DNA of 64,000 bases from Chitinophaga pinensis (GTDB taxonomy: Bacteria > Bacteroidota > Bacteroidia > Flavobacteriales_D > Crocinitomicaceae). The translations under genes were made by a program, and so were the position numbers. Within the stretch, counting starts at the first letter, position 1. Every line of letters begins with the position of its first letter. Location of the stretch: positions 1 through 64,000 of the forward strand of contig CAMAZP010000004.1 of the NCBI GenBank assembly GCA_945863605.1. Reading direction: 5' to 3'. This document shows, in pieces, positions 8,904-17,812 of this stretch. The notes under the pieces are model-generated. The model did not search any database. It was not told the origin of the DNA and saw only the letters and a program-made list of their open reading frames with translations.

Positions 8904-11519
8904 TTAGTTCAATCTGCTTTTTACCGCTTCAATTGCTGTTTTAAGTCCGTCTGATTTTTTACCTCCTGCTGTTGCGAAAAATGCTTGTCCGCCACCGCCG
9001 CCTTGTATATGTGTTGCCACTTCACGAATAATTTGTGAGGCGTTCCATTTTTTATCTTCTACTATATTGTCTGAAATAATCAAACTCAAAGCGCATTTGT
9101 CGCCTTCAGCATTTCCAAGAATTCCAACGAAATTTTCTGTTTCACCTTTCAATTGGAATAGAATGTCTTTCACTGAATTTGTATCCACGTCAGCTAATTC
9201 TCCTAAGAAATTAATACCGTTGATAGTTGTGATTTTAGCTTTCAACTCAGCCTTAACAATTTTTGCTTTTTCGCGTTGCAATTGCTCGATTTCTTTGGTT
9301 AATTGTAGGTTTTTCTGAATCAAATCTTCTACCGCTTTATTCAAATCTTTTGGATTTTTCAGTAGGAGACTGATGCTATCTAATTTTTCAGCTTTCTCAC
9401 GGAAATAAGCTTCAGCCGCTTCTCCAGTAATTGCAATAATTCTCCTCATTCCAGCTGCAATAGCCGATTCAGAAATAATCTTAAACAAACCAATTTTTGA
9501 AGTAGTTGGAACGTGAATTCCACCACATAATTCAATGGAATCGCCGAATTTTATAACACGAACATTGTCACCGTATTTTTCACCGAACAATGCCATTGCA
9601 CCCAACGCTTTTGCTTCTTCAATTGGACAAGTTCTTCTTTCGTCAAGAACTTCATTTCTCTCAATTGCTTGACGAACTAATAATTCAATTTGAGCTAACT
9701 CTTCGTCCGTAATTTTAGCAAAATGTGAAAAGTCAAATCGTAAGTAATCTGAATTTACAAGTGAGCCTTTTTGTTCAACGTGAGTTCCTAAAACTTGACG
9801 TAGCGCATGATGCAATAAGTGAGTTGCAGAGTGATTTTTAGCTGCGTTTTCACGTTTCGTTTCATTCACTTGTGCATAGAATTCTCCATCTAAATTTGCT
9901 GGAAGTTTATCTGTTAAATGAATGATTAAGTTATTTTCTTTCTTGGTGTCAAAAATAGAAATGGTATCCGTGCCATTCGTTAATTTCCCTTGATCGCCAT
10001 CTTGTCCACCACCTTCCGGATAAAAAGGAGTTTGATTGAGAACGATTTGGAAAAATGATTTTTGTTTTTGAGAAACATTACGGTATTTGATGATTTCAAC
10101 AGTTGCTGTTGTAGTGTCGTAACCGATGAATTCAGTTGTTACATCTGGATTTACTTGTTGCCAATCGTCCGTTTCTACCGCTGTTGCGATTCGTGAACGA
10201 TCTTTTTGAATTTGTAATTCTTTTTCAAAACCAACTTCATCGATTTGTAATCCATTTTCACGAGCAATCAAAGAGGTTAAATCAACAGGGAATCCATAAG
10301 TGTCGTATAATTCAAATACTGCTGTTCCGTTGATGATAGTTTCATTTTTAGACTTTGTTAACGCGATTAAATCGTTGATACGTTTGATTCCTTGCTCTAA
10401 TGTTCTAAAGAAACTAATTTCTTCTTCTCGTATCACTTTGGAAATCAATTCTTTTTGACGAATCAATTCTTCGTAAGGATTGCCCATCAAATCACAAAGA
10501 ACCAATGATAATTCACTTAAGAATGATTCTTTTAAACCCAAAGTCTGATAACCGTAACGTACTGCTCTTCTCAAAATACGACGAATGACATATCCAGCAC
10601 CATTATTTGCAGGAAGTTGACCGTCTGCAATTGAAAAAGCAATCGTTCGCACGTGATCCGCAATTACACGTAAAGCAATATCCGTCTCTTCCGATTTTCC
10701 ATACGGAATTCCTGAAACTTTAACGGCATGTTGAATGAGCGTTTGGAATAAATCCGTGTCGTAATTACTTTGTTTTCCTTGCAATGCCATTGCCAAACGT
10801 TCCAATCCCATCCCCGTGTCAACGTGTGTAGCAGGAAGATTTTCTAATGAACCGTCCGCTTTACGATTGAATTGCATAAAAACGTTGTTCCAGATTTCAA
10901 TCACCTGCGGATGGTCGTTATTTACTAAATCGCGTCCGTTGGTTTTTGTTCTTTCAGCTTCGTCTCTTAAATCTACGTGAATTTCTGTACAAGGTCCACA
11001 AGGTCCTGTGTCGCCCATTTCCCAGAAATTATCTTTTTTAGAAGCCAAAATGATTCGGTCTTCAGCGATGAATTTTCTCCATAAATCAAAGCTTTCTGTA
11101 TCTTTTGGAACGTTGTCTTTCGCATCGCCTTCGAAAACGGTCACATATAAACGATCAACTGGAATTTTATAAACTTCAGTTAATAATTCCCAAGCCCAAG
11201 TAATCGCTTCTTCTTTGAAATAATCTCCAAATGACCAATTTCCTAGCATTTCAAACATTGTGTGGTGGTAGGTATCCACTCCAACTTCTTCTAAATCATT
11301 GTGTTTACCAGAAACACGTAAACATTTTTGTGAATTGGCAACGCGTTTGTTTTTCGGTACTTGATAACCCAAGAAAAAATCCTTGAATTGGTTCATACCT
11401 GCATTTGTAAACATCAGTGTAGGATCGTTTTTAACAACCATTGGCGCTGAAGGCACTATTTGGTGTCCTTTACTAGCGAAAAAATCGAAAAATTGTTGGC
11501 GAATTTCAGAAACCGTCAT
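8904..11519 (-). CDS. alaS: Alanine--tRNA ligase
   Basis: An 871-residue cytoplasmic enzyme that charges tRNA-Ala with alanine. The N-terminal class II catalytic domain starts with the family signature IRQQFFDFFASKGH and MFTNAGMNQFKD; the tRNA-recognition region follows; the editing domain has the metal-binding HSATHLLHHAL and CGGIHV motifs; the C-terminal DHHA1-like region ends in the glycine-rich QGGGGGQAFFA. Length matches the family. A TTG-initiated glycosyltransferase follows immediately. A TAnnTTTG box lies 20-27 bases upstream of the ATG. Confidence 0.97.
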   Translation of the reverse strand: MTVSEIRQQFFDFFASKGHQIVPSAPMVVKNDPTLMFTNAGMNQFKDFFLGYQVPKNKRVANSQKCLRVSGKHNDLEEVGVDTYHHTMFEMLGNWSFGDYFKEEAITWAWELLTEVYKIPVDRLYVTVFEGDAKDNVPKDTESFDLWRKFIAEDRIILASKKDNFWEMGDTGPCGPCTEIHVDLRDEAERTKTNGRDLVNNDHPQVIEIWNNVFMQFNRKADGSLENLPATHVDTGMGLERLAMALQGKQSNYDTDLFQTLIQHAVKVSGIPYGKSEETDIALRVIADHVRTIAFSIADGQLPANNGAGYVIRRILRRAVRYGYQTLGLKESFLSELSLVLCDLMGNPYEELIRQKELISKVIREEEISFFRTLEQGIKRINDLIALTKSKNETIINGTAVFELYDTYGFPVDLTSLIARENGLQIDEVGFEKELQIQKDRSRIATAVETDDWQQVNPDVTTEFIGYDTTTATVEIIKYRNVSQKQKSFFQIVLNQTPFYPEGGGQDGDQGKLTNGTDTISIFDTKKENNLIIHLTDKLPANLDGEFYAQVNETKRENAAKNHSATHLLHHALRQVLGTHVEQKGSLVNSDYLRFDFSHFAKITDEELAQIELLVRQAIERNEVLDERRTCPIEEAKALGAMALFGEKYGDNVRVIKFGDSIELCGGIHVPTTSKIGLFKIISESAIAAGMRRIIAITGEAAEAYFREKAEKLDSISLLLKNPKDLNKAVEDLIQKNLQLTKEIEQLQREKAKIVKAELKAKITTINGINFLGELADVDTNSVKDILFQLKGETENFVGILGNAEGDKCALSLIISDNIVEDKKWNASQIIREVATHIQGGGGGQAFFATAGGKKSDGLKTAIEAVKSRLN

Positions 11520-11538
11520 TTTAAAATATGTTTGGTTA

Positions 11539-11546
11539 CAAATTTA
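11539..11546 (-). promoter_or_regulatory. Candidate -7 box for alaS
   Basis: The minus strand reads TAAATTTG here, a match to the Bacteroidota TAnnTTTG -7 element 20 bases from the alaS ATG. The -33 TTG element is not clear. Confidence 0.45.
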
Positions 11547-11588
11547 GGAAAATGAAAGCACGTAGAAGTTAGTTCAGCTGTTTTTTAC

Positions 11589-11622
11589 GTCCTTCCTTGA
11601 AGAGGGAAAGTTAGAGGTGACT
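11589..11622. repeat. Degenerate copy of the DUF559-associated hairpin repeat
   Basis: TCCTTCCTTGAAGAGGGAAA followed by TTAGAGGTGACT resembles the hairpin units at 53661-53697 and 54285-54325 (CCCTCCTTGAGGAGGGATTA followed by AGGGAGGTGACT). It lies between alaS and the ORF6N gene. Similarity was judged by eye and covers only the hairpin and the GGTGACT tail. Confidence 0.45.
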
Positions 11623-11707
11623 AATAAATAGTTCATTTTTTAACAGTTTAACTTTAAATCTAAATGACTTTTTTTCTTAAATTAGAGTAAAAGGTAAAAA
11701 TTTGGTT

Positions 11708-12283
11708 ATGTTAAACTTAGAAATCATTGAAAAAAAATTATTGGAAATACGGAATAAAAAAGTGCTACTAGATAGGGATGTAGCGTACTTATATGGCATA
11801 GAAACCAAACGTGTAAATGAGGCGGTAAAGAACAATCCAGAGAAATTTCCTGAAGGTTATGTGATTTATTTGGATGAAGAAGAAACAGATTTTCTAAGGT
11901 CGAAATTTTCTACCTTAGAAATAAAAAGTGAACCGGTCGAATTTTTCGACCGGTTCCAAAACTTAAAACATTCTACTGTTCGTCCAAAGGCTTTTACAGA
12001 CAAAGGTTTGTATATGTTAGCGACTATTTTGAAAAGTCCAAAGGCGACTGAAACAACGATTGCAATTATTGAAACGTATTCTAAATTGAAACAGTTTTCG
12101 AAAGCCATTCAATCGATTTCAGTAGATCAAAATGAAAATTCAAAGCAAGATTTGATAAAAAAAGGAAATGATTTATTTTCGGAAATATTGGAGGATGAAA
12201 TACCAATTGACGAAACGGAAACTTCAATAGAATTCAATTTTGCTTTGTTGAAGCTGAAACACACTGTTAAACGAAAAAAGTGA
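11708..12283 (+). CDS. ORF6N domain-containing DNA-binding protein
   Basis: The first 100 residues or so match the ORF6N domain (IRNKKVLLDRDVAYLYG, then KRVNEAVKNNPEKFPEGYV, then AFTDKGLYMLATIL), a DNA-binding domain found in phage antirepressors and in scattered chromosomal genes. The ATG at 11708 is preferred to an upstream TTG at 11702. The C-terminal tail is acidic and then basic with no known domain. It stands alone between alaS and msrA, with a degenerate hairpin repeat upstream. A mobile or phage origin is plausible, but no other phage gene is present. Confidence 0.8.
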   Translation: MLNLEIIEKKLLEIRNKKVLLDRDVAYLYGIETKRVNEAVKNNPEKFPEGYVIYLDEEETDFLRSKFSTLEIKSEPVEFFDRFQNLKHSTVRPKAFTDKGLYMLATILKSPKATETTIAIIETYSKLKQFSKAIQSISVDQNENSKQDLIKKGNDLFSEILEDEIPIDETETSIEFNFALLKLKHTVKRKK

Positions 12284-12329
12284 TTTTGTTTTTGAGTTGT
12301 GTTACTTTTGTTTACAACATTCTAAAAAT

Positions 12330-12860
12330 ATGAAAGAAGAAATTACATTAGGTGCTGGATGTTTTTGGTGCATCGAAGCTTGTTTTAAAGATATTAAAGG
12401 TGTCTTGGAAGTTTATCCTGCTTATGCTGGCGGGCACAAAGAAAACCCAACCTACGAAGAAGTTTGTAATGGCACAACAGGACATGCAGAGGTTGCAAGA
12501 ATTGTTTTTGATTCAACAGAAGTTTCAGTTGAATCGCTTTTAGAAATGTATTGGTTTGTTCACAATCCAACACAATTGAATCGCCAAGGAAATGATATTG
12601 GAACGCAATATCGCTCTGTTATTTTCTATCACAATGAACAACAAAAAGCAGTAGCCGAGTCCTATAAAAATCGTTTAACCGAAGAAAAAGTTTGGGATTT
12701 GCCGATAGTAACAGAAATTTTACCGATTAATAATTTTTACCATGCTGAGAATTATCATCACAATTATTTTGAATTGAATCCGCAAAATATGTACTGTCAA
12801 TCAGTGGTTAGACCAAAAGTGGAGAAATTCAGAAAAGTATTTGCTGAAAAAATTGGCTAG
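12330..12860 (+). CDS. msrA: Peptide-methionine (S)-S-oxide reductase
   Basis: Starting at the ATG at 12330 gives a 176-residue cytoplasmic MsrA, which reduces methionine-S-sulfoxide in proteins. The catalytic motif GCFWC puts the nucleophilic cysteine at position 11, as usual, and a downstream cysteine near the C terminus (NMYCQSVV) can act in resolving the disulfide. YAGG and GTQYRS motifs are present. An upstream in-frame ATG at 12297 would add an 11-residue leader that is not part of the family and is rejected. It lies 46 bases after the ORF6N gene. Confidence 0.95.
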   Translation: MKEEITLGAGCFWCIEACFKDIKGVLEVYPAYAGGHKENPTYEEVCNGTTGHAEVARIVFDSTEVSVESLLEMYWFVHNPTQLNRQGNDIGTQYRSVIFYHNEQQKAVAESYKNRLTEEKVWDLPIVTEILPINNFYHAENYHHNYFELNPQNMYCQSVVRPKVEKFRKVFAEKIG

Positions 12861-12918
12861 TTTTTTTCAATGTACTCTTTTCTCAAATCCAATTTTATTT
12901 AATCCCTAAAACTGAATA

Positions 12919-15381
12919 ATGTACAAATTAATCTTATTCTTCCTATTCATGGCTAATATTTCATTTGCTCAACGAAATTTAAACTGGGAATTTTACAATA
13001 CTGAAAAAAAATCATGGGAAGACTTCGGTCAATCGGGAAGTATTCAAGAAAAACTAATTTCAAATGGTACTTTACCAGACCCGTTTTATGGAAAAAATGA
13101 AGAAAAGTTTGCGTGGGTTGAACAACAAACATGGGAACTGAAATCGACTATTGATTTAAGCGCCGAGGAGGTTGCTAGCGAACATTTGGAATTGTATTTT
13201 CCAAATATTGATTTATACGCAAAAGTTTTTGTAAACGATGTTTTATTATATGAAGCTGGGAATTTCTTTCATCCACATTCGATAAGATTAAAGTTCAAAG
13301 TAAAAGTTGGGCCAAATTCGGTAAAAGTGGTTTTTACACCGCCCGTTTTATATCACAAGGAGCGATATCAAAAAGAAGCATTTCATTATCCAGCTCCAAA
13401 TGATGTAAATGAAATTAAAATCGCACCCTTGACCCGCAAACCACAATATCAATTTGGTTGGGATTGGGCCTTGAGAATGAATACAATTGGATTTAGTAAA
13501 CCAGCTCAAATTCGAATTGGAAAAAAGGCTGAAATTCAGAATTTCGTGGCAAACACCCTTAAGATCAAAGGAAATTCTGCAACTGTTTTATACAGCTTTC
13601 AGATAAAGGATTCTTCAAGAGATTATACCTTAAAGTCGAAGTTGTTTGGAAGTCAAAAATTAAGCGAAACGCTTGTTGAGGGAGATAGAAATATAATTCA
13701 ATTGCCTTTTATTTTACCCAAGGTGCAGCTTTGGTGGCCTATCGGATTTGGTAATCAACATCTATACACTGATACCTTGACTTTAGTTAATAACAAAAAT
13801 GAAGTCGTTGACACAAAAGTTGTTCAATTCGGTGTGCGCACATCAAAATTGGTTCAAAATGCCGACAAATGGGGAACATCTTATGAAATTCATGTGAATG
13901 GCGTTCCTATATTCTGTAAAGGAGCAAACTATATTCCGCAAGAAATTTTCCCTGCAAAGGTTGAAAGTCAAGATATTGTCAAAATGATAGATCAAATGGT
14001 TGAGGCTAATTTTAACATGGTTCGAGTTTGGGGTGGTGGATACTATCCGGATGATATTTTCTACAAAACGTGTGACGAAAAAGGAATTATGGTTTGGCAA
14101 GATTTGATGTTTGCCTGTGCCATGTATCCAGGTGATGACGCTTTTTTAAACAGTGTTAAAAGCGAATTAAACTTTCAAATCCCAAGAATTGCTGCTCATC
14201 CAAGTGTAGTTTTGTTTAATGGAAATAATGAGATTGATGTAGCTTGGAAAAATTGGGGTTTTCAAAAACAGTACAACTTGAAGTCTAAAGATGAAGAAAT
14301 AATCGAAAAAGCATATTACGATTTATTCAAAAGTCTTGCTGATGTTACGATTGCAAATTGGTCGAATATTTCTTATATCCACACTTCACCTCTGAGTAAT
14401 TGGGGAAATGACGACTTTTATAATCACGGTTCACAACATTATTGGGGAGTTTGGCACGGTAAAGATCCAATGTCAAATTTTGCAACAAAAATTGGGCGTT
14501 TCAATGCTGAATATGGATTTCAAAGTTTTCCAGAATATAATACGCTTGAACAATTTTCAGACAAGAAAGATTGGAATTTATATTCAGATGTTATGAAACA
14601 TCACCAAAAAAGCTATGTTGGAAATGGAATGATTGAAAAGCAATCGGATTTGTTATTCGGAAAAGCAAAAGACTTCGAACAGTTTGTTTATTTTTCTCAA
14701 CTGACACAATCTTATGCTGTTTCAACTGCTGTAACAGGACATCGTTTAGATGCACCGCGTTGCATGGGAACTCTTTTTTGGCAATTAAACGATTGTTGGC
14801 CAGCTCCAACTTGGTCGAGTATTGATTACTATGGAAATTGGAAAGCATTACATTATGTGATGAAGGATGATTACAGACAATTGGCAGTTTTGAAAAAAGT
14901 GAATGAAAAAGGTCAAACAAGTTTGTGGTTAAAGTCAGATTTGAAAGATACTACTTCAACAAATGTGAAAATTGAAACTTTTACCTTAGAAGGAAAACTA
15001 ATCAATTCCAAAATCTTAACCGTAAAACTTGCTTATCAAACGAACAAAGAAATTTATAATCAAGTAACTTCGAAATTGAATGATGTACTTATTAAAATTA
15101 CTTTAAACAATAACTATTCGCGCGATTTTCTAATTTCAAAAAAGAAATCTTTTCCAATAAATCCTGTGTTCATGACGATTGAAAAAGTTGATCTTGTCAA
15201 TAAAACAGCCGAAATCAAAATAGTCAATAAAACATTTTTAGCTGATTTTTGGTTATACTCAATCGAGCTCGGAGTTAAGTTTGATCGCAATTTTTTGAAC
15301 TTACTACCAGGAACACATTTTATTAAAATTAACTTTGAAAATGAACCAATACTTGCAGATTTTAAGTTTAAATTCCGTTGA
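12919..15381 (+). CDS. Beta-mannosidase-like glycoside hydrolase family 2
   Basis: An 820-residue exported enzyme (signal peptide ending near ANISFAQ). It has a GH2 sugar-binding domain, an immunoglobulin-like domain and a TIM-barrel catalytic domain. The acid/base glutamate is in FNGNNEI (E438) and the likely nucleophile in NAEYGFQ (E531); WGGGYYPDD and the WQDLMFACAMYP strand are characteristic of GH2 beta-mannosidases. It would release terminal beta-mannose from oligosaccharides or glycoproteins in the periplasm. No SusC/SusD or other glycosidase lies next to it, so it is not part of a polysaccharide utilisation locus here. Confidence 0.9.
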   Translation: MYKLILFFLFMANISFAQRNLNWEFYNTEKKSWEDFGQSGSIQEKLISNGTLPDPFYGKNEEKFAWVEQQTWELKSTIDLSAEEVASEHLELYFPNIDLYAKVFVNDVLLYEAGNFFHPHSIRLKFKVKVGPNSVKVVFTPPVLYHKERYQKEAFHYPAPNDVNEIKIAPLTRKPQYQFGWDWALRMNTIGFSKPAQIRIGKKAEIQNFVANTLKIKGNSATVLYSFQIKDSSRDYTLKSKLFGSQKLSETLVEGDRNIIQLPFILPKVQLWWPIGFGNQHLYTDTLTLVNNKNEVVDTKVVQFGVRTSKLVQNADKWGTSYEIHVNGVPIFCKGANYIPQEIFPAKVESQDIVKMIDQMVEANFNMVRVWGGGYYPDDIFYKTCDEKGIMVWQDLMFACAMYPGDDAFLNSVKSELNFQIPRIAAHPSVVLFNGNNEIDVAWKNWGFQKQYNLKSKDEEIIEKAYYDLFKSLADVTIANWSNISYIHTSPLSNWGNDDFYNHGSQHYWGVWHGKDPMSNFATKIGRFNAEYGFQSFPEYNTLEQFSDKKDWNLYSDVMKHHQKSYVGNGMIEKQSDLLFGKAKDFEQFVYFSQLTQSYAVSTAVTGHRLDAPRCMGTLFWQLNDCWPAPTWSSIDYYGNWKALHYVMKDDYRQLAVLKKVNEKGQTSLWLKSDLKDTTSTNVKIETFTLEGKLINSKILTVKLAYQTNKEIYNQVTSKLNDVLIKITLNNNYSRDFLISKKKSFPINPVFMTIEKVDLVNKTAEIKIVNKTFLADFWLYSIELGVKFDRNFLNLLPGTHFIKINFENEPILADFKFKFR

Positions 15382-15442
15382 TTTTCAAACACTAAAACCA
15401 TTATATTAATTGTTATTTTTACAAAAAAAAATCAGATTGAAA

Positions 15443-16654
15443 ATGAAATTCGATATTGCAGTCATAGGGGGAGGAATAGTAGGAGCGGCAACGTTTTATA
15501 AACTTCAAATTAAAAATCCTAATTTAAAAATCGCTCTTTTTGAAAAAGAGGATATTGTTGCAGATCATCAAACAGGTCATAATTCTGGTGTAATTCACTC
15601 AGGATTATATTACAAACCAGGATCTTTAAAAGCTAAGAATTGCATTGAAGGTCGTCATGAATTGGTCGCATTTGCTAAGGAATATGGGATTCCACATGAT
15701 GTTTGTGGTAAAGTGGTTGTTGCCACGCATGAAAGTGAAATGGCAAATTTGGATAAAGTATTTAATATTGGTTTAGAAAATAAGATTGAAGGAATACGTA
15801 AAATAACAGCAGATGAAGTGAAAGAAATTGAGCCTTTTGTTGAATCTATTGGTGGTATTCATGTTCCAGTTACTGGAATTATTGACTTTCGTGCAGCGAC
15901 AGCTAAAATGGTTCAATTAGGTTTAGCTATTCAACCTGATAGTAAATTGTTTTTAAAACATGAGGTTATAGATATCGAAAAATCAGAAATTACTTCTCAA
16001 ATTATAACTAATAAAGGGAGTTTTGAGGCAGAATATTTAGTATTCTGTGCCGGCTTACAAGCTGACCGATTAGCAAAAAAAGATGGAGTAAATTTAAAAG
16101 AAAAGGTTGTTGGTTTTAGAGGTGATTATTATGAATTAACTGAACAAGCTAAAGAAAAGGTTAAACATTTAATTTACCCAGTTCCAAATCCAGATTTTCC
16201 ATTTCTTGGTGTCCATTTCACTCGAATGACCAATGGAGAAATAGAGTGTGGTCCAAATGCCGTTTTTACCTTTAAGCGTGAAGGTTACGGAAAAACAGAT
16301 TTTTCAATTAGAGACACTTTTGATGCGCTAAGTTATGGTGGAACATGGAAGTTGTTTTTAAACAATATGTCTTTTGGAATAAATGAATACAGAAGAGCTT
16401 TTTCTAAGAAACTATTCTTAAAAACACTCCAGCGAATGATTCCAACTTTAACTATGGATGATATTCACCCTGGGAGAGCAGGTGTAAGGGCACTATTACT
16501 AGCACAAGATGGAGACACAAGAGATGATTTTAGAATTGAGTATCATGGAAAATCAATACATGTTTTAAACGCCCCCTCTCCAGCTGCCACAGCATCTTTA
16601 GCCATTGGTAATTATATTGCAACAGAAGCTGAAAAACAATTTGGTCTTAAATAG
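15443..16654 (+). CDS. lhgO: L-2-hydroxyglutarate oxidase family FAD enzyme
   Basis: A 403-residue FAD-dependent oxidoreductase of the DAO fold. The dinucleotide-binding motif DIAVIGGGIVGAAT is at the N terminus, HNSGVIHSGLYY is the signature of LhgO-type enzymes near residue 45, and GPNAVF and HPGRAGVRA follow in the C-terminal half. The family oxidises L-2-hydroxyglutarate to 2-oxoglutarate and passes electrons to the quinone pool. The ATG at 15443 is chosen because the motif begins three residues later; an upstream in-frame TTG would add a basic leader foreign to the family. Downstream bases to 16838 contain no gene. Confidence 0.9.
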   Translation: MKFDIAVIGGGIVGAATFYKLQIKNPNLKIALFEKEDIVADHQTGHNSGVIHSGLYYKPGSLKAKNCIEGRHELVAFAKEYGIPHDVCGKVVVATHESEMANLDKVFNIGLENKIEGIRKITADEVKEIEPFVESIGGIHVPVTGIIDFRAATAKMVQLGLAIQPDSKLFLKHEVIDIEKSEITSQIITNKGSFEAEYLVFCAGLQADRLAKKDGVNLKEKVVGFRGDYYELTEQAKEKVKHLIYPVPNPDFPFLGVHFTRMTNGEIECGPNAVFTFKREGYGKTDFSIRDTFDALSYGGTWKLFLNNMSFGINEYRRAFSKKLFLKTLQRMIPTLTMDDIHPGRAGVRALLLAQDGDTRDDFRIEYHGKSIHVLNAPSPAATASLAIGNYIATEAEKQFGLK

Positions 16655-16800
16655 TTTAAACAAATCAAAATTAGTCCCAACAAATTTAATTCAGTTAACA
16701 TTACTTTTTACTAAAGAGTAATTTACCAACATAATTTATTTCAAAAAGAAACAATAGCAAATAGATTGACTCTTAATATCTAAGTTTACCAGACAAAAAA

Positions 16801-16828
16801 AAAGAGTTCAATTTGAACTCTTTTTTTA
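16801..16828 (-). terminator. Intrinsic terminator after the Spy-like gene
   Basis: AAAGAGTTC and GAACTCTTT pair around a 5-base AATTT loop, with A- and T-runs on the two sides, so it can work in both directions. It sits just after the stop codon of the minus-strand gene at 16839 and may also stop read-through from lhgO. Confidence 0.85.
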
Positions 16829-16838
16829 ATTTTTATTT

Positions 16839-17246
16839 CTAGTTTTTTTCCTGACTAGAATTTGTTTCAGCCTTTTTTAAATTAGCTTTTTTCAAGTCAA
16901 CTTTTGTTGATTTAATTTGCACTTTCTCTGCTCTTAATGTTTCATATTTTTGAAATTGTTCAGCTGTAAGTGCATCTTTCATCATGGAATCACGAGCATC
17001 TTCAATGTTTTTGTGAGCAGATTTTTTCTCTTCAGCAGTCATTGTAGAATTTCTTACCCCTTCATTTTTTTGAATAATTCCTAAATTGATTATTTTCACT
17101 TTCTCAACTTGTTCAGGAGTTAAAGCTAATTCTGTTTTCATTTTTTCTGTTTGAGCTGTTGCTCTCTCTTCAGGAGTTTTGTCAATTTGACCAAAAGCAC
17201 TTGCGCTGATTAATAATGAGGCAAGTAAAATTTTAATTGATTTCAT
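16839..17246 (-). CDS. Small periplasmic helical protein, Spy/CpxP-like
   Basis: A 135-residue protein with a clear signal peptide (ISASAFGQ end). The mature part is almost wholly helical and charged, with LTPEQVEKVKII and LTAEQFQKYETLRAEK, the LTxxQ-type motifs typical of Spy/CpxP-like periplasmic stress proteins. The C terminus is a lysine-rich tail. Chaperone or metal-stress roles are known for relatives but nothing here proves the function. It is transcribed alone and ends at a strong hairpin. Confidence 0.65.
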   Translation of the reverse strand: MKSIKILLASLLISASAFGQIDKTPEERATAQTEKMKTELALTPEQVEKVKIINLGIIQKNEGVRNSTMTAEEKKSAHKNIEDARDSMMKDALTAEQFQKYETLRAEKVQIKSTKVDLKKANLKKAETNSSQEKN

Positions 17247-17371
17247 AGTTTACTAGTTTGTTTTAGTTTATTTTTCAATAATTATACCAAAGTTTAACGA
17301 AGTTAAGATTTTTTTTGAAATTTATTAAAGCTCACAAAATCAAAGTTATTAACTTAGCTTAAAGTTTTGTC

Positions 17372-17773
17372 ATGAGTAAAATTAATTCATTTTTAGTTTT
17401 TTTATTGATTTTCAATTTATCAAGTTCTTTTAGTTTTTTTAACAAACAAAATAATTTAGAAACTTTGTGTGGTTTAAAAGTTATCGATACCTACACGCAA
17501 GAATTATTCGGTAAAAATATTGGTTTTTATGTTAAATTTCATAACAGTTCAAAAAAATCAATTGATGCAATAGAATATAAAGTTACTTTTAAGGATGGTT
17601 TTAATGAGGTAAAGGGTTCAAAAGTATATACTTGGCAGACTGGAAACTTAGTTGGACCTTTGAAACCAAATAGTGACTTAAGAGACGGAGCAACAAATTG
17701 GATTGATAATGCTAATAAAATTGAAGTGAAAATTATTCGAATTCATTTTACAGATAATACAACTTGTAAATAA
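17372..17773 (+). CDS. Small exported protein of unknown function
   Basis: A 133-residue protein with an N-terminal hydrophobic segment (INSFLVFLLIFNLSSSFSFF) that is probably a signal peptide. The rest looks like one beta-sandwich of alternating strands (IGFYVKFHNSSKKSIDAI, YKVTFKDGF), similar in feel to small extracellular domains that describe added or modified protein interactions, but I do not recognise a named family. Two cysteines, near residue 34 and at the penultimate position, could form a disulfide. It lies upstream of the acyltransferase cassette by 39 bases and may share its transcript. Confidence 0.6.
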   Translation: MSKINSFLVFLLIFNLSSSFSFFNKQNNLETLCGLKVIDTYTQELFGKNIGFYVKFHNSSKKSIDAIEYKVTFKDGFNEVKGSKVYTWQTGNLVGPLKPNSDLRDGATNWIDNANKIEVKIIRIHFTDNTTCK

Positions 17774-17812
17774 AAATCTTCAACAATAAAGCAATAAAAT
17801 CAAGAATAATTT

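Noticed and set aside
12297-12329. Longer N terminus for MsrA
   Set aside because: The added 11 residues are not found in the family and the ATG at 12330 places the catalytic cysteine normally.
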